Shown here: positions 1 to 8,953 of the stretch, one piece after another
Position numbering within the stretch: the first letter of the stretch is position 1
How the letters are laid out: each line of letters opens with the position of its first letter
Origin: Tenuifilum sp. 4138str
GTDB lineage: Bacteria > Bacteroidota > Bacteroidia > Bacteroidales > Tenuifilaceae
Assembly (NCBI RefSeq): GCF_041102575.1
Contig: NZ_JBGCUE010000005.1
Coordinates: forward strand, 62,001 to 126,000
Length of the DNA: 64,000 nucleotides
Direction: 5' to 3'
The notes under the pieces: model-generated
Told to the model about the DNA's origin: nothing
What the model saw: only the letters and a program-made list of their open reading frames with translations
The model's database searches: none
Program-made: the position numbers and the translations under genes

Positions 1-452
1 CCTACCTGGCTGGACTGTGTAACAAGGTTTACATGATTGTCCGTAAACCCTTCCTAAGAGCATCAAAGGCAATGCAGGATAGGGTATTCAACACACCCAA
101 CATCACCGTTATGTTTGAGCACGTAACAAAAGAGATTGTGGGTGACCAAAGTGGGGTAAACGGAGTAATACTTACCAACACAAAAACCGGCGAGGATGTA
201 AAAATTGATATTTCCGGATTTTTCTTAGCCATTGGCCATCACCCTAACTCCGATATCTTCAAACCTTGGATCGAGACCGATGAAGTTGGTTATATAAAAA
301 CTGTTCCTGGAACATCTAAAACCAATCTGCCAGGCGTTTTTGCCTGCGGTGATGTTCAGGATCCGCATTACCGTCAAGCTATTACTGCTGCCGGTTCGGG
401 TTGCATGGCTGCCATTGATGCTGAACGGTATCTTGGGGAGCGAAACTTTTAA
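1..452 (+). CDS. trxB: Thioredoxin reductase, C-terminal part (gene starts before the window)
   Basis: The 149 residues visible here are open from the first base, so the gene begins upstream. They match the second half of bacterial thioredoxin reductase, the FAD enzyme that passes NADPH electrons to thioredoxin. The NADP-binding arm is visible as VRKPFLRASKAMQDR, and the FAD-binding end as GVFACGDVQDPHYRQAITAA followed by GSGCMAA. The CxxC redox centre would lie in the missing part. The gene converges on the next one, with a shared hairpin terminator 25 bases after the stop. The family assignment is firm; the full length cannot be judged. Confidence 0.93.
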   Translation, partial: YLAGLCNKVYMIVRKPFLRASKAMQDRVFNTPNITVMFEHVTKEIVGDQSGVNGVILTNTKTGEDVKIDISGFFLAIGHHPNSDIFKPWIETDEVGYIKTVPGTSKTNLPGVFACGDVQDPHYRQAITAAGSGCMAAIDAERYLGERNF

Positions 453-477
453 TGCCTCTCTGATTTCAATAAAAACA

Positions 478-503
478 AAAACCCCGTTAAAACGGGGTTT
501 TGT
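478..503. terminator. Bidirectional terminator between trxB and the oxoamine synthase gene
   Basis: The arms AAACCCCGTT and AACGGGGTTT form a near-perfect GC-rich hairpin. It is flanked by A-rich sequence on the left and T-rich sequence on the right, so it can terminate both convergent genes. Confidence 0.85.
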
Positions 504-522
504 TTTGAATATCTGTTTACTA

Positions 523-1761
523 CTATATCTGAGCAATCTTTTCCTTATCGTACTTTCCTGCCAGCAGTTTTCCCCTTACGGCTGCAAAGGCGTTTATTGT
601 TTCCTTAACATCGTCCAGGGTATGTACGGCCGTAGGTATAAGTCGGAGCAGGATTTGTCCTTTTGGAATCACAGGGTAAACCACCATGGAGCAGAAAATG
701 CCATAGTTCTCACGCAAATCGTAAACCATGTTTGCTGCTTCGGGTATTCCACCTTTCATGTAAACGGGGGTTACTGGCGATTCAGTTTTGCCTATATCAA
801 ATCCCATTTCCTTTAATCCCGTTTGAAGCGCATTGACAACCTTCCAAAGGTTTTCCTTGAGCTCTGGTTGGGTTTGTAGCAGTTCCAAACGCTTAAGTGC
901 ACCAAATACCATAGGCATGGGTAACGACTTAGCAAAGATTTGCGAACGCATGTTGTAGGCTAGGTAGCGTATTACTTTTTCATTCGATGCTACAAAACCA
1001 CCAATGCCTGCCATGCTTTTGGCAAAAGTTGCAAAGTAAAGGTCAATATCGTCCTGCACGCCAAAGTGTTCTGGGGTACCGGCACCTGTTTTACCCATGG
1101 TTCCAAAACCATGTGCATCGTCAACCAGAATGCGGAAGTTAAACTCCTTCTTCATGTCAACAATAGCCTTAAGATTACCAAGGTCACCGGCCATTCCAAA
1201 TACGCCTTCGGTAATCAGGAGAATTCCGCCACCGGTTTTCTCAGCGGTTTTGGTTGCATGCTGCAACATTTTGCGGCAGCTATCCATGTCGTTATGTTGG
1301 AATACAAACCGTTTACCTGGGAAAAGGCGAAGCCCATCAATAATACAAGCATGCGACTCGGAATCGTATACAACCACATCGTTACGGTTAAGCATGGTAT
1401 CAATAATGGAAACCATACCCTGGTAGCCGTAGTTTAGCAGGTAAGCTGATTCCTTGCCTACGAACTTTGCAAGTTTTTGCTCAAGTTCCTCGTGCTTGTT
1501 GGTTTGACCGCTCATCATGCGGGCTCCCATCGGGTACGCCATGCCATACTTTGCGGCAGCTTCAGCATCGGCTTTGCGAACTTCAGGGTGGTTGGCTAAA
1601 CCCAAGTAGTTGTTCAAGCTCCATGTTAAAACCTCTTTCCCACGGAAAATCATACGGGGTTTAATTTCGCCCTCAAGTTTTGGGAATGAAAAATAGCCAT
1701 GGCTATACTGCTGCCATTGGCCTATTGGGCCCATGTTGTTAATCTTATCAAAAATATCCAC
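523..1761 (-). CDS. PLP-dependent alpha-oxoamine synthase (serine palmitoyltransferase/KBL/BioF family)
   Basis: This 412-residue protein is a fold-type I PLP enzyme that condenses an amino acid with an acyl thioester and releases CO2. The PLP lysine is K248 in FATFAKSMAGIGGF. The cofactor-binding DDAHGFG is at 214-220 and ESHACI around 136-140. In Bacteroidota, members of this group supply the long-chain base of sphingolipids (serine as substrate) or of sulfonolipids (cysteate as substrate). The strongly conserved N-terminus (GPIGQW, SLNNYLGLANHPE) resembles the long version of the family rather than BioF, and no biotin genes lie nearby. The substrate cannot be fixed from sequence alone; 2-amino-3-ketobutyrate CoA ligase is the usual alternative label. 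Confidence 0.85.
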   Translation of the reverse strand: MDIFDKINNMGPIGQWQQYSHGYFSFPKLEGEIKPRMIFRGKEVLTWSLNNYLGLANHPEVRKADAEAAAKYGMAYPMGARMMSGQTNKHEELEQKLAKFVGKESAYLLNYGYQGMVSIIDTMLNRNDVVVYDSESHACIIDGLRLFPGKRFVFQHNDMDSCRKMLQHATKTAEKTGGGILLITEGVFGMAGDLGNLKAIVDMKKEFNFRILVDDAHGFGTMGKTGAGTPEHFGVQDDIDLYFATFAKSMAGIGGFVASNEKVIRYLAYNMRSQIFAKSLPMPMVFGALKRLELLQTQPELKENLWKVVNALQTGLKEMGFDIGKTESPVTPVYMKGGIPEAANMVYDLRENYGIFCSMVVYPVIPKGQILLRLIPTAVHTLDDVKETINAFAAVRGKLLAGKYDKEKIAQI

Positions 1762-1807
1762 GGTTATAAAAAATTTTGGTTAGTAATTCGTTACCTCAAA
1801 TTCTCAG

Positions 1808-1815
1808 CAAATCTA
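1808..1815 (-). promoter_or_regulatory. Bacteroidota -7 box upstream of the oxoamine synthase gene
   Basis: On the minus strand this reads TAGATTTG, an exact match to the Bacteroidota -7 consensus TAnnTTTG, 46 bases before the ATG. No clear TTG -33 element sits at the ideal distance, so it is a candidate only. Confidence 0.45.
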
Positions 1816-1973
1816 TACTAAATTTGCTCTCAATGCGTTTGTTGGTTATAAAATTTATTCACATCATTTGCTATTTATCTGTAATACTGTGCATTAACAA
1901 ATTTTATGATCGAATGGCATCAATTTTTTGGTCATGTAACTCCAAAAACATTAATTTTCACAAAGATTTTGAA

Positions 1974-1981
1974 TAAATTTG
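1974..1981 (+). promoter_or_regulatory. Bacteroidota -7 box upstream of bamD
   Basis: TAAATTTG matches the TAnnTTTG consensus exactly and lies 40 bases before the bamD ATG. No convincing -33 element is visible. Confidence 0.45.
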
Positions 1982-2021
1982 CCTGCTTAAAACAAAGCAT
2001 TAAATAATAATTGGTTTGATT

Positions 2022-2837
2022 ATGAAAATTCAGGGCCTTTTTAAGTTTGAAAGAATTGTATTGCTTTCCTTTATTATTGTTCTTTTATCGTCGTGTAGTG
2101 GATTTGAGAAGGTTCTTAAGAGCAAGGACTATGAGTATAAATACAAGATGGCCTTGGAGTACTACAAAAAGAAAGATCATTACCGTTATGTAACCCTACT
2201 TGAGCAGCTTCAAAACGTGTATAAGGGTACATTCCGGGCCGACACTATTGATTTTTATTTGGCTCAAGGTTACTTTCACCAGGGCGACTACCTGCTTGCA
2301 GGTCATCAGTTCGATATGTTCCGTAAAAACTATCAGCGCAGCGTTTTTACCGAGGAGGCTGAATTCATGTATGCTTACTGTTACTACATGTCGTCGCCAA
2401 GGCCTGAGCTGGATCAGACCAATACCCTTGCGGCCATTGAGGCTTTTACTGAATTTATAAATCGATACCCCAATACCTCCCGTAAGGCCGAGGTGAATAA
2501 GATAATGGTTGAATTGCGCGATAAACTGGTTGAAAAATCGTACCTTAGCGCAATGCTTTACTACAAGATTGGCGATTACAAGGCAGCTATTGTAGCAATT
2601 CGAAATAGTATAAGGGACTACCCTGAAAGTAAGCACCGCGAGGAGTTAATGTTTCATCTACTTAAAGCATCGTACCTTTTAGCCGATAATAGTATTGAGA
2701 GCAAGCGTAGGGAACGTTTTCAGAATGCGCTTGATGAGTACTACTCCTTTATCAGTGAATACCCAAGTTCAAAGTACTCGAGCGAGGCAAAAAAAATGTA
2801 CGATGCTACCATGAAAGTTTTGCAAAATTTAAACTAA
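2022..2837 (+). CDS. bamD: Outer membrane assembly lipoprotein BamD
   Basis: The 271-residue product has a basic N-terminus, a hydrophobic stretch and a lipobox LLSSC with the lipidated cysteine at about residue 25, followed by tetratricopeptide-like helices (for example YYKKKDHYRYVTLLEQL). This is the BamD/YfiO layout: an outer-membrane lipoprotein on the periplasmic side that helps BamA fold barrel proteins. An in-frame TTG lies six bases upstream, but the ATG at 2022 gives the normal signal sequence. rpoZ follows after 14 bases, then coaBC, a PorD-like gene and recN, which suggests one transcription unit. Confidence 0.9.
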   Translation: MKIQGLFKFERIVLLSFIIVLLSSCSGFEKVLKSKDYEYKYKMALEYYKKKDHYRYVTLLEQLQNVYKGTFRADTIDFYLAQGYFHQGDYLLAGHQFDMFRKNYQRSVFTEEAEFMYAYCYYMSSPRPELDQTNTLAAIEAFTEFINRYPNTSRKAEVNKIMVELRDKLVEKSYLSAMLYYKIGDYKAAIVAIRNSIRDYPESKHREELMFHLLKASYLLADNSIESKRRERFQNALDEYYSFISEYPSSKYSSEAKKMYDATMKVLQNLN

Positions 2838-2851
2838 GTATAAATATCGCT

Positions 2852-3190
2852 ATGGACATCAAGAAAATCAATGCACCAGTTAACACAGTAACCCGCGATT
2901 TGGATAAGTTGGATAGGGAAACAGGCAATATCTACCAATCGGTTCGGATAATTGCCAAACGTGCCAATAAGATTAGCATTGATATGAAGCAGGAGCTTAA
3001 CCGTAAGCTCGAGGAATTTGCTTACTATACCGATAACCTTGAAGAGGTTTTTGAAAACCGTGAGCAAATTGAGATTTCAAAGTTCTATGAGCGTCTTCCC
3101 AAACCTACACTCATAGCAGCACAAGAGTTTCTGGATGGAAAGCTGCACTATGAGTTTAAGGAAGAACAAACTTCCGAGAGTGAGGCTTAA
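2852..3190 (+). CDS. rpoZ: RNA polymerase omega subunit, Bacteroidota type
   Basis: The 112-residue protein matches the Bacteroidota form of the omega subunit, which helps RNA polymerase assemble by binding beta-prime. The core NIYQSVRIIAKRANKI corresponds to the conserved omega helix. The N-terminal and C-terminal extensions (ending near KLHYEFKEEQ) are typical of this phylum and make it longer than the E. coli protein. It lies between bamD and coaBC and its 3' end overlaps the start of coaBC. Confidence 0.88.
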   Translation: MDIKKINAPVNTVTRDLDKLDRETGNIYQSVRIIAKRANKISIDMKQELNRKLEEFAYYTDNLEEVFENREQIEISKFYERLPKPTLIAAQEFLDGKLHYEFKEEQTSESEA

Positions 3191-4388
3191 AGGAAAACAT
3201 ATTCTAATCGGTGTTACCGGAAGCATTGCAGCCTACAAGGCTGCAACGCTTATTCGTTTGCTTGTAAAGGAGGGTGCAGAGGTTAAAGTGTTAATGACAC
3301 CCCTGGCCAAGGAGTTTATTACTCCCCTTACGTTGGCAACTTTCTCAAAAAATCCTATCCTGGTTGATTTTTTCAATCCTGAAAATGGCGATTGGAATAG
3401 TCATGTGGATTTAGGCCTTTGGTCCGATTTATATATCATTGCGCCGGCTTCGGCCAATACCATTGCTAAAATGGCTACCGGAGTAGCCGATAATCTGTTG
3501 CTTACAACTTATCTTTCGGCCCGTTGCCCGGTTATGGTAGCTCCCGCAATGGATTTAGATATGTATAGGCACCCAGCAACTCAACAGAATATCTCAACGC
3601 TTCAGTCTCGAGGGAATATTATTATAGAAGCGGCAACAGGAGAGCTTGCTAGCGGCCTGAGTGGGAAAGGCAGAATGGAAGAACCCGAGAATATTCTTGA
3701 GCAGGTTGTAAGTTTTTTTTTAACCAGTCAGCGCCTTAGTGGTGTTCGGGTATTAGTTACATCAGGGCCAACCTACGAGCATATTGATCCCGTTCGGTTT
3801 ATTGGTAACCACTCCAGTGGCAAGATGGGTAATGCCATTGCCCTTGAGCTGGCTCGCCAGGGTGCTATTGTTGATTTTGTAAGCGGACCTGTCTCGCAAT
3901 ACCCTAACCACCCCAATATCAACATACACAGGGTAACTAGTGCTGCAGAAATGTATAAGGCAGCTACCACCCTTTTTGGCGAGGCTAAGGTTGCCATCCT
4001 TGCTGCTGCCGTAGCTGATTTCACAGTTGAAAATGTTGCCAATCAAAAAATTAAGCGCGAGGCCGATGACCTTGTTCTTAGGCTTAAACCCACACACGAT
4101 ATTGCTGCCCACCTTGGTAAAGCAAAGAAGAGCAATCAACTCCTAGTTGGTTTTGCACTGGAAACTGCTAACGAGATTGAGAATGCAAAGGCAAAGCTGC
4201 AACGGAAAAATCTAGACATGATTGTTTTAAACTCCATGAACGACCCTGGTGCAGGTTTTGGAACCGATACCAATAAGGTAACCTTTATCATGCGCAGTGG
4301 TCAGGTAGTTCCCTTTGAAACAAAGCCCAAGGATATGGTTGCAATCGATATTGTTAATGCTGTATACGAAATGTTGAATAAAGGCTGA
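3180..4388 (+). CDS. coaBC: Bifunctional CoaBC (phosphopantothenoylcysteine synthase/decarboxylase)
   Basis: This flavoprotein carries out two steps of coenzyme A synthesis: joining cysteine to 4'-phosphopantothenate, then decarboxylating the product. The N-terminal flavin domain shows GVTGSIAAYKA, SHVDLGLWSD and VAPAMDLDMY. The C-terminal CoaB domain shows VLVTSGPTYEHIDPVRFI and NHSSGKMGNAIA. I chose the GTG at 3180 because it gives MRLKGKHILIGVTG, the normal family N-terminus, and 402 residues, the usual length. Upstream in-frame ATGs at 3135 and 3150 would add 10-15 residues and lengthen the overlap with rpoZ. With the GTG start the overlap is 11 bases, which suggests translational coupling. 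Confidence 0.92.
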   Translation: MRLKGKHILIGVTGSIAAYKAATLIRLLVKEGAEVKVLMTPLAKEFITPLTLATFSKNPILVDFFNPENGDWNSHVDLGLWSDLYIIAPASANTIAKMATGVADNLLLTTYLSARCPVMVAPAMDLDMYRHPATQQNISTLQSRGNIIIEAATGELASGLSGKGRMEEPENILEQVVSFFLTSQRLSGVRVLVTSGPTYEHIDPVRFIGNHSSGKMGNAIALELARQGAIVDFVSGPVSQYPNHPNINIHRVTSAAEMYKAATTLFGEAKVAILAAAVADFTVENVANQKIKREADDLVLRLKPTHDIAAHLGKAKKSNQLLVGFALETANEIENAKAKLQRKNLDMIVLNSMNDPGAGFGTDTNKVTFIMRSGQVVPFETKPKDMVAIDIVNAVYEMLNKG

Positions 4389-4393
4389 TTTGC

Positions 4394-5305
4394 ATGAAAA
4401 GGTTTATTGGCTTACTTTTAGTGTTAGTACCATTTGTGGCAAACTCGCAGGAACTGCGATGCAATGTCTCCGTAAACTCTCAAAGGATTCAGGGTACCAA
4501 CAGGCTGCTATTCCAGAACATGCAAACTGCCATTTACGAGTTCATGAACAACACTCCGTGGACCAACCATGTTTACGGATTTGATGAGCGTATCGAGTGT
4601 AGCATCATGCTCAACATAACCGAGCAGATAGGCTCCGATGAGTTTAAGGGAACCATTCAGATACAATCACGTCGACCGGTATTTAATACATCGTACAACA
4701 CTACGATGCTCAATTTTCAGGATAATAACCTTCACTTTCGGTATCGCGAGTACGAGAAGCTAGAGTTTTCAGAATCATCGCACCTCAGCAACTTAACTTC
4801 CATCCTTGCGTTTTACGCATATATCATTATAGGGCTGGACTACGATTCATTTTCAAAACTAGGAGGAACAGAGTACTTTCAGAAAGCCGAACGCATTGTA
4901 AATAATGCTCAAAATGCTGTTGAACGAGGCTGGAAGGCCTATGAGGGAAACAGAAAGAATAGGTACTGGATGATTGAGAATCTCCTAAACCCAAAGTATC
5001 AACCCTTGCGCGAGGCCCTTTATCGCTACCACCGATTGGGATTAGATGTGATGAGCGAAAAGGCAGCTGAGGGAAGAGTTGAGATTGCCGAATCGCTTGC
5101 TTTGCTTCAGCGAGTTTACCGCGAGAAACCCGATCCCTATCTTTTCGCCCTGCAGCTGTTTTTTGATGCTAAAAACGAGGAACTTGTCAATATTTTTTCA
5201 GAATCGTACCCAACCGAAAAAGCTCGAGTGGTAAATATCCTTACAGAAATTGACAACCCAAACGCTGCAAAGTATAAGCGTATAATAGAACAGAATACAC
5301 AGTAA
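4394..5305 (+). CDS. DUF4835 family protein, PorD-like (type IX secretion-associated)
   Basis: The 303-residue product has a signal peptide (MKRFIGLLLVLVPFVANSQ) and then a Bacteroidota-specific domain with conserved stretches such as NNTPWTNHVYGFDERIEC, IQSRRPVFNTSYNTT and YAYIIIGLDYDSFSKLGG. I recognise this as DUF4835, which is named PorD in type IX secretion annotations. It is probably periplasmic or outer-membrane associated. It sits five bases after coaBC and 13 bases before recN, a neighbourhood common in the phylum. The biochemical role is not clear from sequence, and no other type IX component was found in this window. Confidence 0.75.
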   Translation: MKRFIGLLLVLVPFVANSQELRCNVSVNSQRIQGTNRLLFQNMQTAIYEFMNNTPWTNHVYGFDERIECSIMLNITEQIGSDEFKGTIQIQSRRPVFNTSYNTTMLNFQDNNLHFRYREYEKLEFSESSHLSNLTSILAFYAYIIIGLDYDSFSKLGGTEYFQKAERIVNNAQNAVERGWKAYEGNRKNRYWMIENLLNPKYQPLREALYRYHRLGLDVMSEKAAEGRVEIAESLALLQRVYREKPDPYLFALQLFFDAKNEELVNIFSESYPTEKARVVNILTEIDNPNAAKYKRIIEQNTQ

Positions 5306-5318
5306 CACCGCTAATAGC

Positions 5319-6989
5319 ATGATTCGTAAACTCTACATACAGAACTATGCTATAATTGATGAGCTTGAAATAGAGTTCAAGCAAGGGTTAAATATTATTA
5401 CCGGTGAAACCGGTGCCGGTAAATCGATATTGTTAGGTGCACTTTCTTTGATTCAGGGCCAACGAGCCGATACATCGGTACTCAAACATAACGATAGGTC
5501 GTGCATTGTTGAGGTTGAGTTTGACATTTCAGAGTATAGCCTAAATGAATTTTTTGAGGCAAACGATATTGATTATGATGATATTACCACCATTCGTCGC
5601 CAGATAAGTGAGAATGGGAAATCTCGTGCATTTATCAACGAGATTCCGGTTAATCTTAACCAGCTCAAGGAGCTTACCGAAAAGCTCATCGATATCCACT
5701 CCCAGCATCAGAACCTTTTACTGGGTAACACCCGTTTTCAGCTCGATGTGCTTGATGCCTTTGCTGTATCAAGGGATTTACTTACCGATTACCGTCAGCT
5801 GTACGATGAGTTTCGAAAGCTTAAAACTGAGTTCGATAGGTTAGAGGCTAACGCTGAAAATGCAAAGCGCGATTTCGATTACCTATCCCATCAGCTCAAT
5901 GAGCTAAATGCAGCTAACCTGCGTAGCGGCGAACTCGATGAGCTGGAAGCACTTCAAAAACAGCTTACGCATGCATCGGAAATTAAAACAGCCCTCGAGT
6001 TCTCCTATGGAACCCTTAATGCCGACGAACTTGCAGTGTTGTCAAAAGTAAAGGAGATTGAGTCCAACCTGCGGCGCATTGAATCAGTATTCTCCCAGGC
6101 TAGTAACCTAATTTCTCGGATTGAGAGTTGCCGTATAGAGCTTAAGGATATTGCTGATGAAATTGACTTGCTCAACTCAAAAGTTGAAGTTGACGATGAA
6201 CAGTTACATACCGTAACCCAACGTATCGATCTTATTTACTCTTTACTTAACAAGCACCGCTTGGCTAACTTTGATGAGCTAGTTGAATTCCGAAATCAGC
6301 TTGAAAGTAGAGTAAATGAAATTGCACAAATTGACTTCAACCTGGATGAAAAGAGAAAAGCACTCCGGATCTTAGAGCAAAAGCTTCAGGAAAAGTCAAA
6401 GAACCTTAGTCAGATTAGAACAAGCTCAGCGCCTAAGGTTGAGCAGTTCGTAACAGAGTTGCTTCAGCAGTTGGGAATCAAACACGCTGTTTTTAGGATT
6501 CGTATCGAAAAACTGGAAGAGTTCCAACCCTGGGGTACCGATAGGGTCACCTTTTACTTTTCAGCCAATAAGCAAATCGAGCCCCAGGAACTATCGAGGG
6601 TTGCATCGGGTGGCGAGCTTTCCAGGTTAATGCTTAGCCTAAAATCGTTACTGGTAAAATCAACTGGTTTGCCCACTATAATTTTTGATGAGATTGATAC
6701 AGGCGTTTCTGGCGAGATAGCTGATAGGATGGGAACCATCATCTACGAGTTGGCTAAAGGTATGCAGGTAATCAATATCACCCACTTACCGCAAATTGCT
6801 GCAAAGGGCAGCAACCACTTCTTGGTTTACAAGTCGGTAACCAACAGCCAAAGCTCTACAGGTATAAAGCTTCTTACTCCTGATGAAAGGGTAGTGGAAA
6901 TAGCCAAAATGCTAAGTGGGGAGAAGGTTACCGATGCTGCACTCATGAATGCAAAGGAACTGCTTAAATCAAACGTTAGTTTAAGTTAA
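5319..6989 (+). CDS. recN: DNA repair ATPase RecN
   Basis: This 556-residue SMC-like protein acts in recombinational repair of double-strand breaks. The N-terminal ATPase half has the Walker A motif GETGAGKS at 29-36 and DIHSQHQNLLL shortly after. A long coiled coil covers about 150-370. The C-terminal half has the signature ASGGELSRLMLSLK, Walker B IIFDEIDTGVSGEIA and the ITHLPQIAA switch. Length and order are normal for RecN. It is the last gene of the bamD-rpoZ-coaBC group before fabI, which has its own -7 box. Confidence 0.96.
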   Translation: MIRKLYIQNYAIIDELEIEFKQGLNIITGETGAGKSILLGALSLIQGQRADTSVLKHNDRSCIVEVEFDISEYSLNEFFEANDIDYDDITTIRRQISENGKSRAFINEIPVNLNQLKELTEKLIDIHSQHQNLLLGNTRFQLDVLDAFAVSRDLLTDYRQLYDEFRKLKTEFDRLEANAENAKRDFDYLSHQLNELNAANLRSGELDELEALQKQLTHASEIKTALEFSYGTLNADELAVLSKVKEIESNLRRIESVFSQASNLISRIESCRIELKDIADEIDLLNSKVEVDDEQLHTVTQRIDLIYSLLNKHRLANFDELVEFRNQLESRVNEIAQIDFNLDEKRKALRILEQKLQEKSKNLSQIRTSSAPKVEQFVTELLQQLGIKHAVFRIRIEKLEEFQPWGTDRVTFYFSANKQIEPQELSRVASGGELSRLMLSLKSLLVKSTGLPTIIFDEIDTGVSGEIADRMGTIIYELAKGMQVINITHLPQIAAKGSNHFLVYKSVTNSQSSTGIKLLTPDERVVEIAKMLSGEKVTDAALMNAKELLKSNVSLS

Positions 6990-7015
6990 TTGAACCAATT
7001 TCCGGTTTCTTTGTT

Positions 7016-7023
7016 TATCTTTG
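7016..7023 (+). promoter_or_regulatory. Bacteroidota -7 box upstream of fabI
   Basis: TATCTTTG matches TAnnTTTG exactly and lies 25 bases before the fabI ATG, in the gap after recN. A TTG at 6990-6992 is 23 bases upstream, slightly too far for an ideal -33 element. Confidence 0.55.
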
Positions 7024-7047
7024 TTAGTTCAATTAAACGATGTATTT

Positions 7048-7887
7048 ATGGCTTACAATTTACTGAAAGGTAAAAAGGGACTTATTTTTGGTGCCCTAAA
7101 CGAGAAATCCATTGCGTGGAAAGTGGCAGAACGCGCATTTGAGGAGGGTGCTGAGGTTGTTTTAACCAATACCCCAGTGGCACTTCGCTTTGGCAATTTA
7201 TATGAGCTTGCTGAGCGAATGAACACGGTTGTTATTCCCGCCGATGCCACAAACATTCAAGACCTGGAGAACCTTATTGACCAAACCATGGAGCGTTTTG
7301 GTGGTAAAATTGATTTTGTGCTCCATTCCATCGGGATGTCGCCTAACGTTCGAAAGGGCAGAACTTATGACGATTTGGATTACGATTTTTTCCTTAAGAC
7401 ACTCGATATTTCAGCCATTTCATTCCATAAAATTTTGCAAACCTGCTGGAAAAAGGATGCTATTACCCATGGCGGTTCGGTAGTAGCCCTTTCCTATATC
7501 GCAGCTCAACGTACCCTTTACGGTTACAACGATATGGCCGATGCAAAAGCCCTGCTTGAGTCTATTGCACGGAGCTTTGGGTATATCTATGGTCGGGAAC
7601 GAGGTGTTCGTATCAACACGGTATCGCAGTCTCCAACTGAAACCACTGCAGGTGGTGGAGTAATGGGTTTTGATGCCCTGCTCGATTTCTCTGATCGTAT
7701 GTCGCCCTTGGGTAATGCCAGTGCGCTCGATTGTGCCGATTTTTGTATAACCCTATTCAGCGATTTAACCCGCAAAATCACCATGCAAAACATTTATAAC
7801 GATGGAGGATTCTCTAGCATGGGTATGAGCAACAGGGCCATGGCTGTTTACAACCGAAACCTTGAGGAGTGCAAGGACTGTAAGTAA
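7048..7887 (+). CDS. fabI: Enoyl-[acyl-carrier-protein] reductase (NADH), FabI type
   Basis: FabI catalyses the last reduction in each round of fatty acid elongation. The 279-residue protein is an atypical short-chain dehydrogenase with the Rossmann start KGLIFGALNEKSIAWKVA. The catalytic block contains LSYIAAQ and YNDMADAK, giving the Tyr-x6-Lys pattern typical of FabI. The ATG at 7048 is preferred over the TTG at 7021, since it gives the usual MAYNLLKGKKG start. A strong terminator follows. Confidence 0.95.
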   Translation: MAYNLLKGKKGLIFGALNEKSIAWKVAERAFEEGAEVVLTNTPVALRFGNLYELAERMNTVVIPADATNIQDLENLIDQTMERFGGKIDFVLHSIGMSPNVRKGRTYDDLDYDFFLKTLDISAISFHKILQTCWKKDAITHGGSVVALSYIAAQRTLYGYNDMADAKALLESIARSFGYIYGRERGVRINTVSQSPTETTAGGGVMGFDALLDFSDRMSPLGNASALDCADFCITLFSDLTRKITMQNIYNDGGFSSMGMSNRAMAVYNRNLEECKDCK

Positions 7888-7908
7888 TGTATTTGGATAA
7901 ATAATTGA

Positions 7909-7935
7909 AAAGCCCGCCAATTGGCGGGCTTTTTG
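7909..7935. terminator. Bidirectional terminator between fabI and the sigma factor gene
   Basis: AGCCCGCCAA and TTGGCGGGCT form a perfect palindromic stem followed by a T run on the plus strand and, on the minus strand, TTTTC. It serves both convergent genes. Confidence 0.92.
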
Positions 7936-8796
7936 TTAACCAAGATACGATTTTAGTAATTTACTACGCGAAGTGTGGCGCAAACGGCGGATAGCTTTTT
8001 CTTTTATCTGACGTACACGTTCACGGGTTAAGCCAAATTTTTCGCCAATTTCTTCAAGGGTCATCTCCTGGCAGCCTATCCCGAAGAAAAGTTTAATGAT
8101 GTCCCTTTCTCGCTCTGTGAGTGTGGCAAGAGCGCGGTCTATTTCGCGGCTTAACGATTCATTTATTAAACCACGGTCGGCGCTTGGCGAATCGTTGTTG
8201 ACAAGAACGTCCAAAAGGCTATTGTCCTCACCATCAACAAAGGGAGCGTCAACTGATACGTGGCGGCCACTTACGCGGAGCGTATCATTTACCTTTTCCT
8301 TGGGTAGCTCAAGTAAATCAGCTAACTCTTCGGGCGAAGGTGTACGCTCAAACTCCTGCTCAAACTTTGAGAATGCTTTGTTAATTTTGTTTAGCGATCC
8401 CACCTGGTTAAGCGGTAGGCGAACAATGCGCGATTGTTCCGCTAATGCTTGCAGTATGGATTGACGAATCCACCAAACAGCATAGGAAATGAATTTGAAA
8501 CCACGGGTTTCATCAAATTTTTCAGCAGCTTTAATAAGCCCTAGGTTACCCTCGTTAATTAGGTCGGGTAGGCTAAGTCCCTGGTTTTGGTACTGCTTGG
8601 CTACCGAAACCACAAAACGCAAATTGGCACGTGTCAATTTCTCCAGCGCTGCCTGATCGCCTTTGCGAATACGCTGGGCAAGCTCAACTTCCTCTTCTAC
8701 AGTGATAAGGTCTTCCTTACCAATCTCTTGTAAATACTTATCGAGCGATGCGCTCTCCCTGTTAGTGATTGATTTTGTGATCTTTAATTGTCTCAT
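7936..8796 (-). CDS. rpoD: Primary RNA polymerase sigma factor (sigma-70, short Bacteroidota type)
   Basis: The 286-residue protein has regions 1.2 ([15 protein letters not shown]), 2.1-2.4 ([20 protein letters not shown], then [15 protein letters not shown]), 3 ([17 protein letters not shown]) and 4.1-4.2 ([12 protein letters not shown]-type helix, [17 protein letters not shown]). It lacks the long non-conserved region between 1.2 and 2.1 and all of region 1.1, as usual for the housekeeping sigma of Bacteroidota, which reads TTTG/TAnnTTTG promoters. It has an own promoter of that exact type, implying self-transcription. Calling it rpoD follows common use for this group. Confidence 0.95.
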   Translation of the reverse strand: MRQLKITKSITNRESASLDKYLQEIGKEDLITVEEEVELAQRIRKGDQAALEKLTRANLRFVVSVAKQYQNQGLSLPDLINEGNLGLIKAAEKFDETRGFKFISYAVWWIRQSILQALAEQSRIVRLPLNQVGSLNKINKAFSKFEQEFERTPSPEELADLLELPKEKVNDTLRVSGRHVSVDAPFVDGEDNSLLDVLVNNDSPSADRGLINESLSREIDRALATLTERERDIIKLFFGIGCQEMTLEEIGEKFGLTRERVRQIKEKAIRRLRHTSRSKLLKSYLG

Positions 8797-8815
8797 CCGA
8801 CCCGTATATTTAGTG

Positions 8816-8846
8816 CAAAATTACTACAAACACTAGTTAATATCAA
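8816..8846 (-). promoter_or_regulatory. Promoter of the primary sigma factor gene
   Basis: On the minus strand the order is TTG (8846-8844), a 20-base spacer, then TAATTTTG (8823-8816), 20 bases before the ATG. Spacer and -7 box fit the Bacteroidota housekeeping consensus very well. Confidence 0.75.
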
Positions 8847-8875
8847 GAAAAAAAATATGTTAAACAAAATAAACA

Positions 8876-8910
8876 AGCAACGTTCTAACGTGTTAAGTTA
8901 AAACGTTGCT
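8876..8910 (-). terminator. Terminator of the htrA gene
   Basis: AGCAACGTT (8876-8884) pairs with AACGTTGCT (8902-8910). On the minus strand the stem is followed by a T-rich stretch. It lies 44 bases beyond the htrA stop and just upstream of the sigma gene promoter. Confidence 0.65.
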
Positions 8911-8953
8911 ATTTTTAAAAAGTTTCATTTAATATGTCAAAATCTCATAATTT

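Noticed and set aside
4394-5305. Evidence for a complete type IX secretion locus
   Set aside because: Only a PorD-like protein is present; no PorK/L/M/N/T/U/V-like gene or CTD-bearing cargo was found here.
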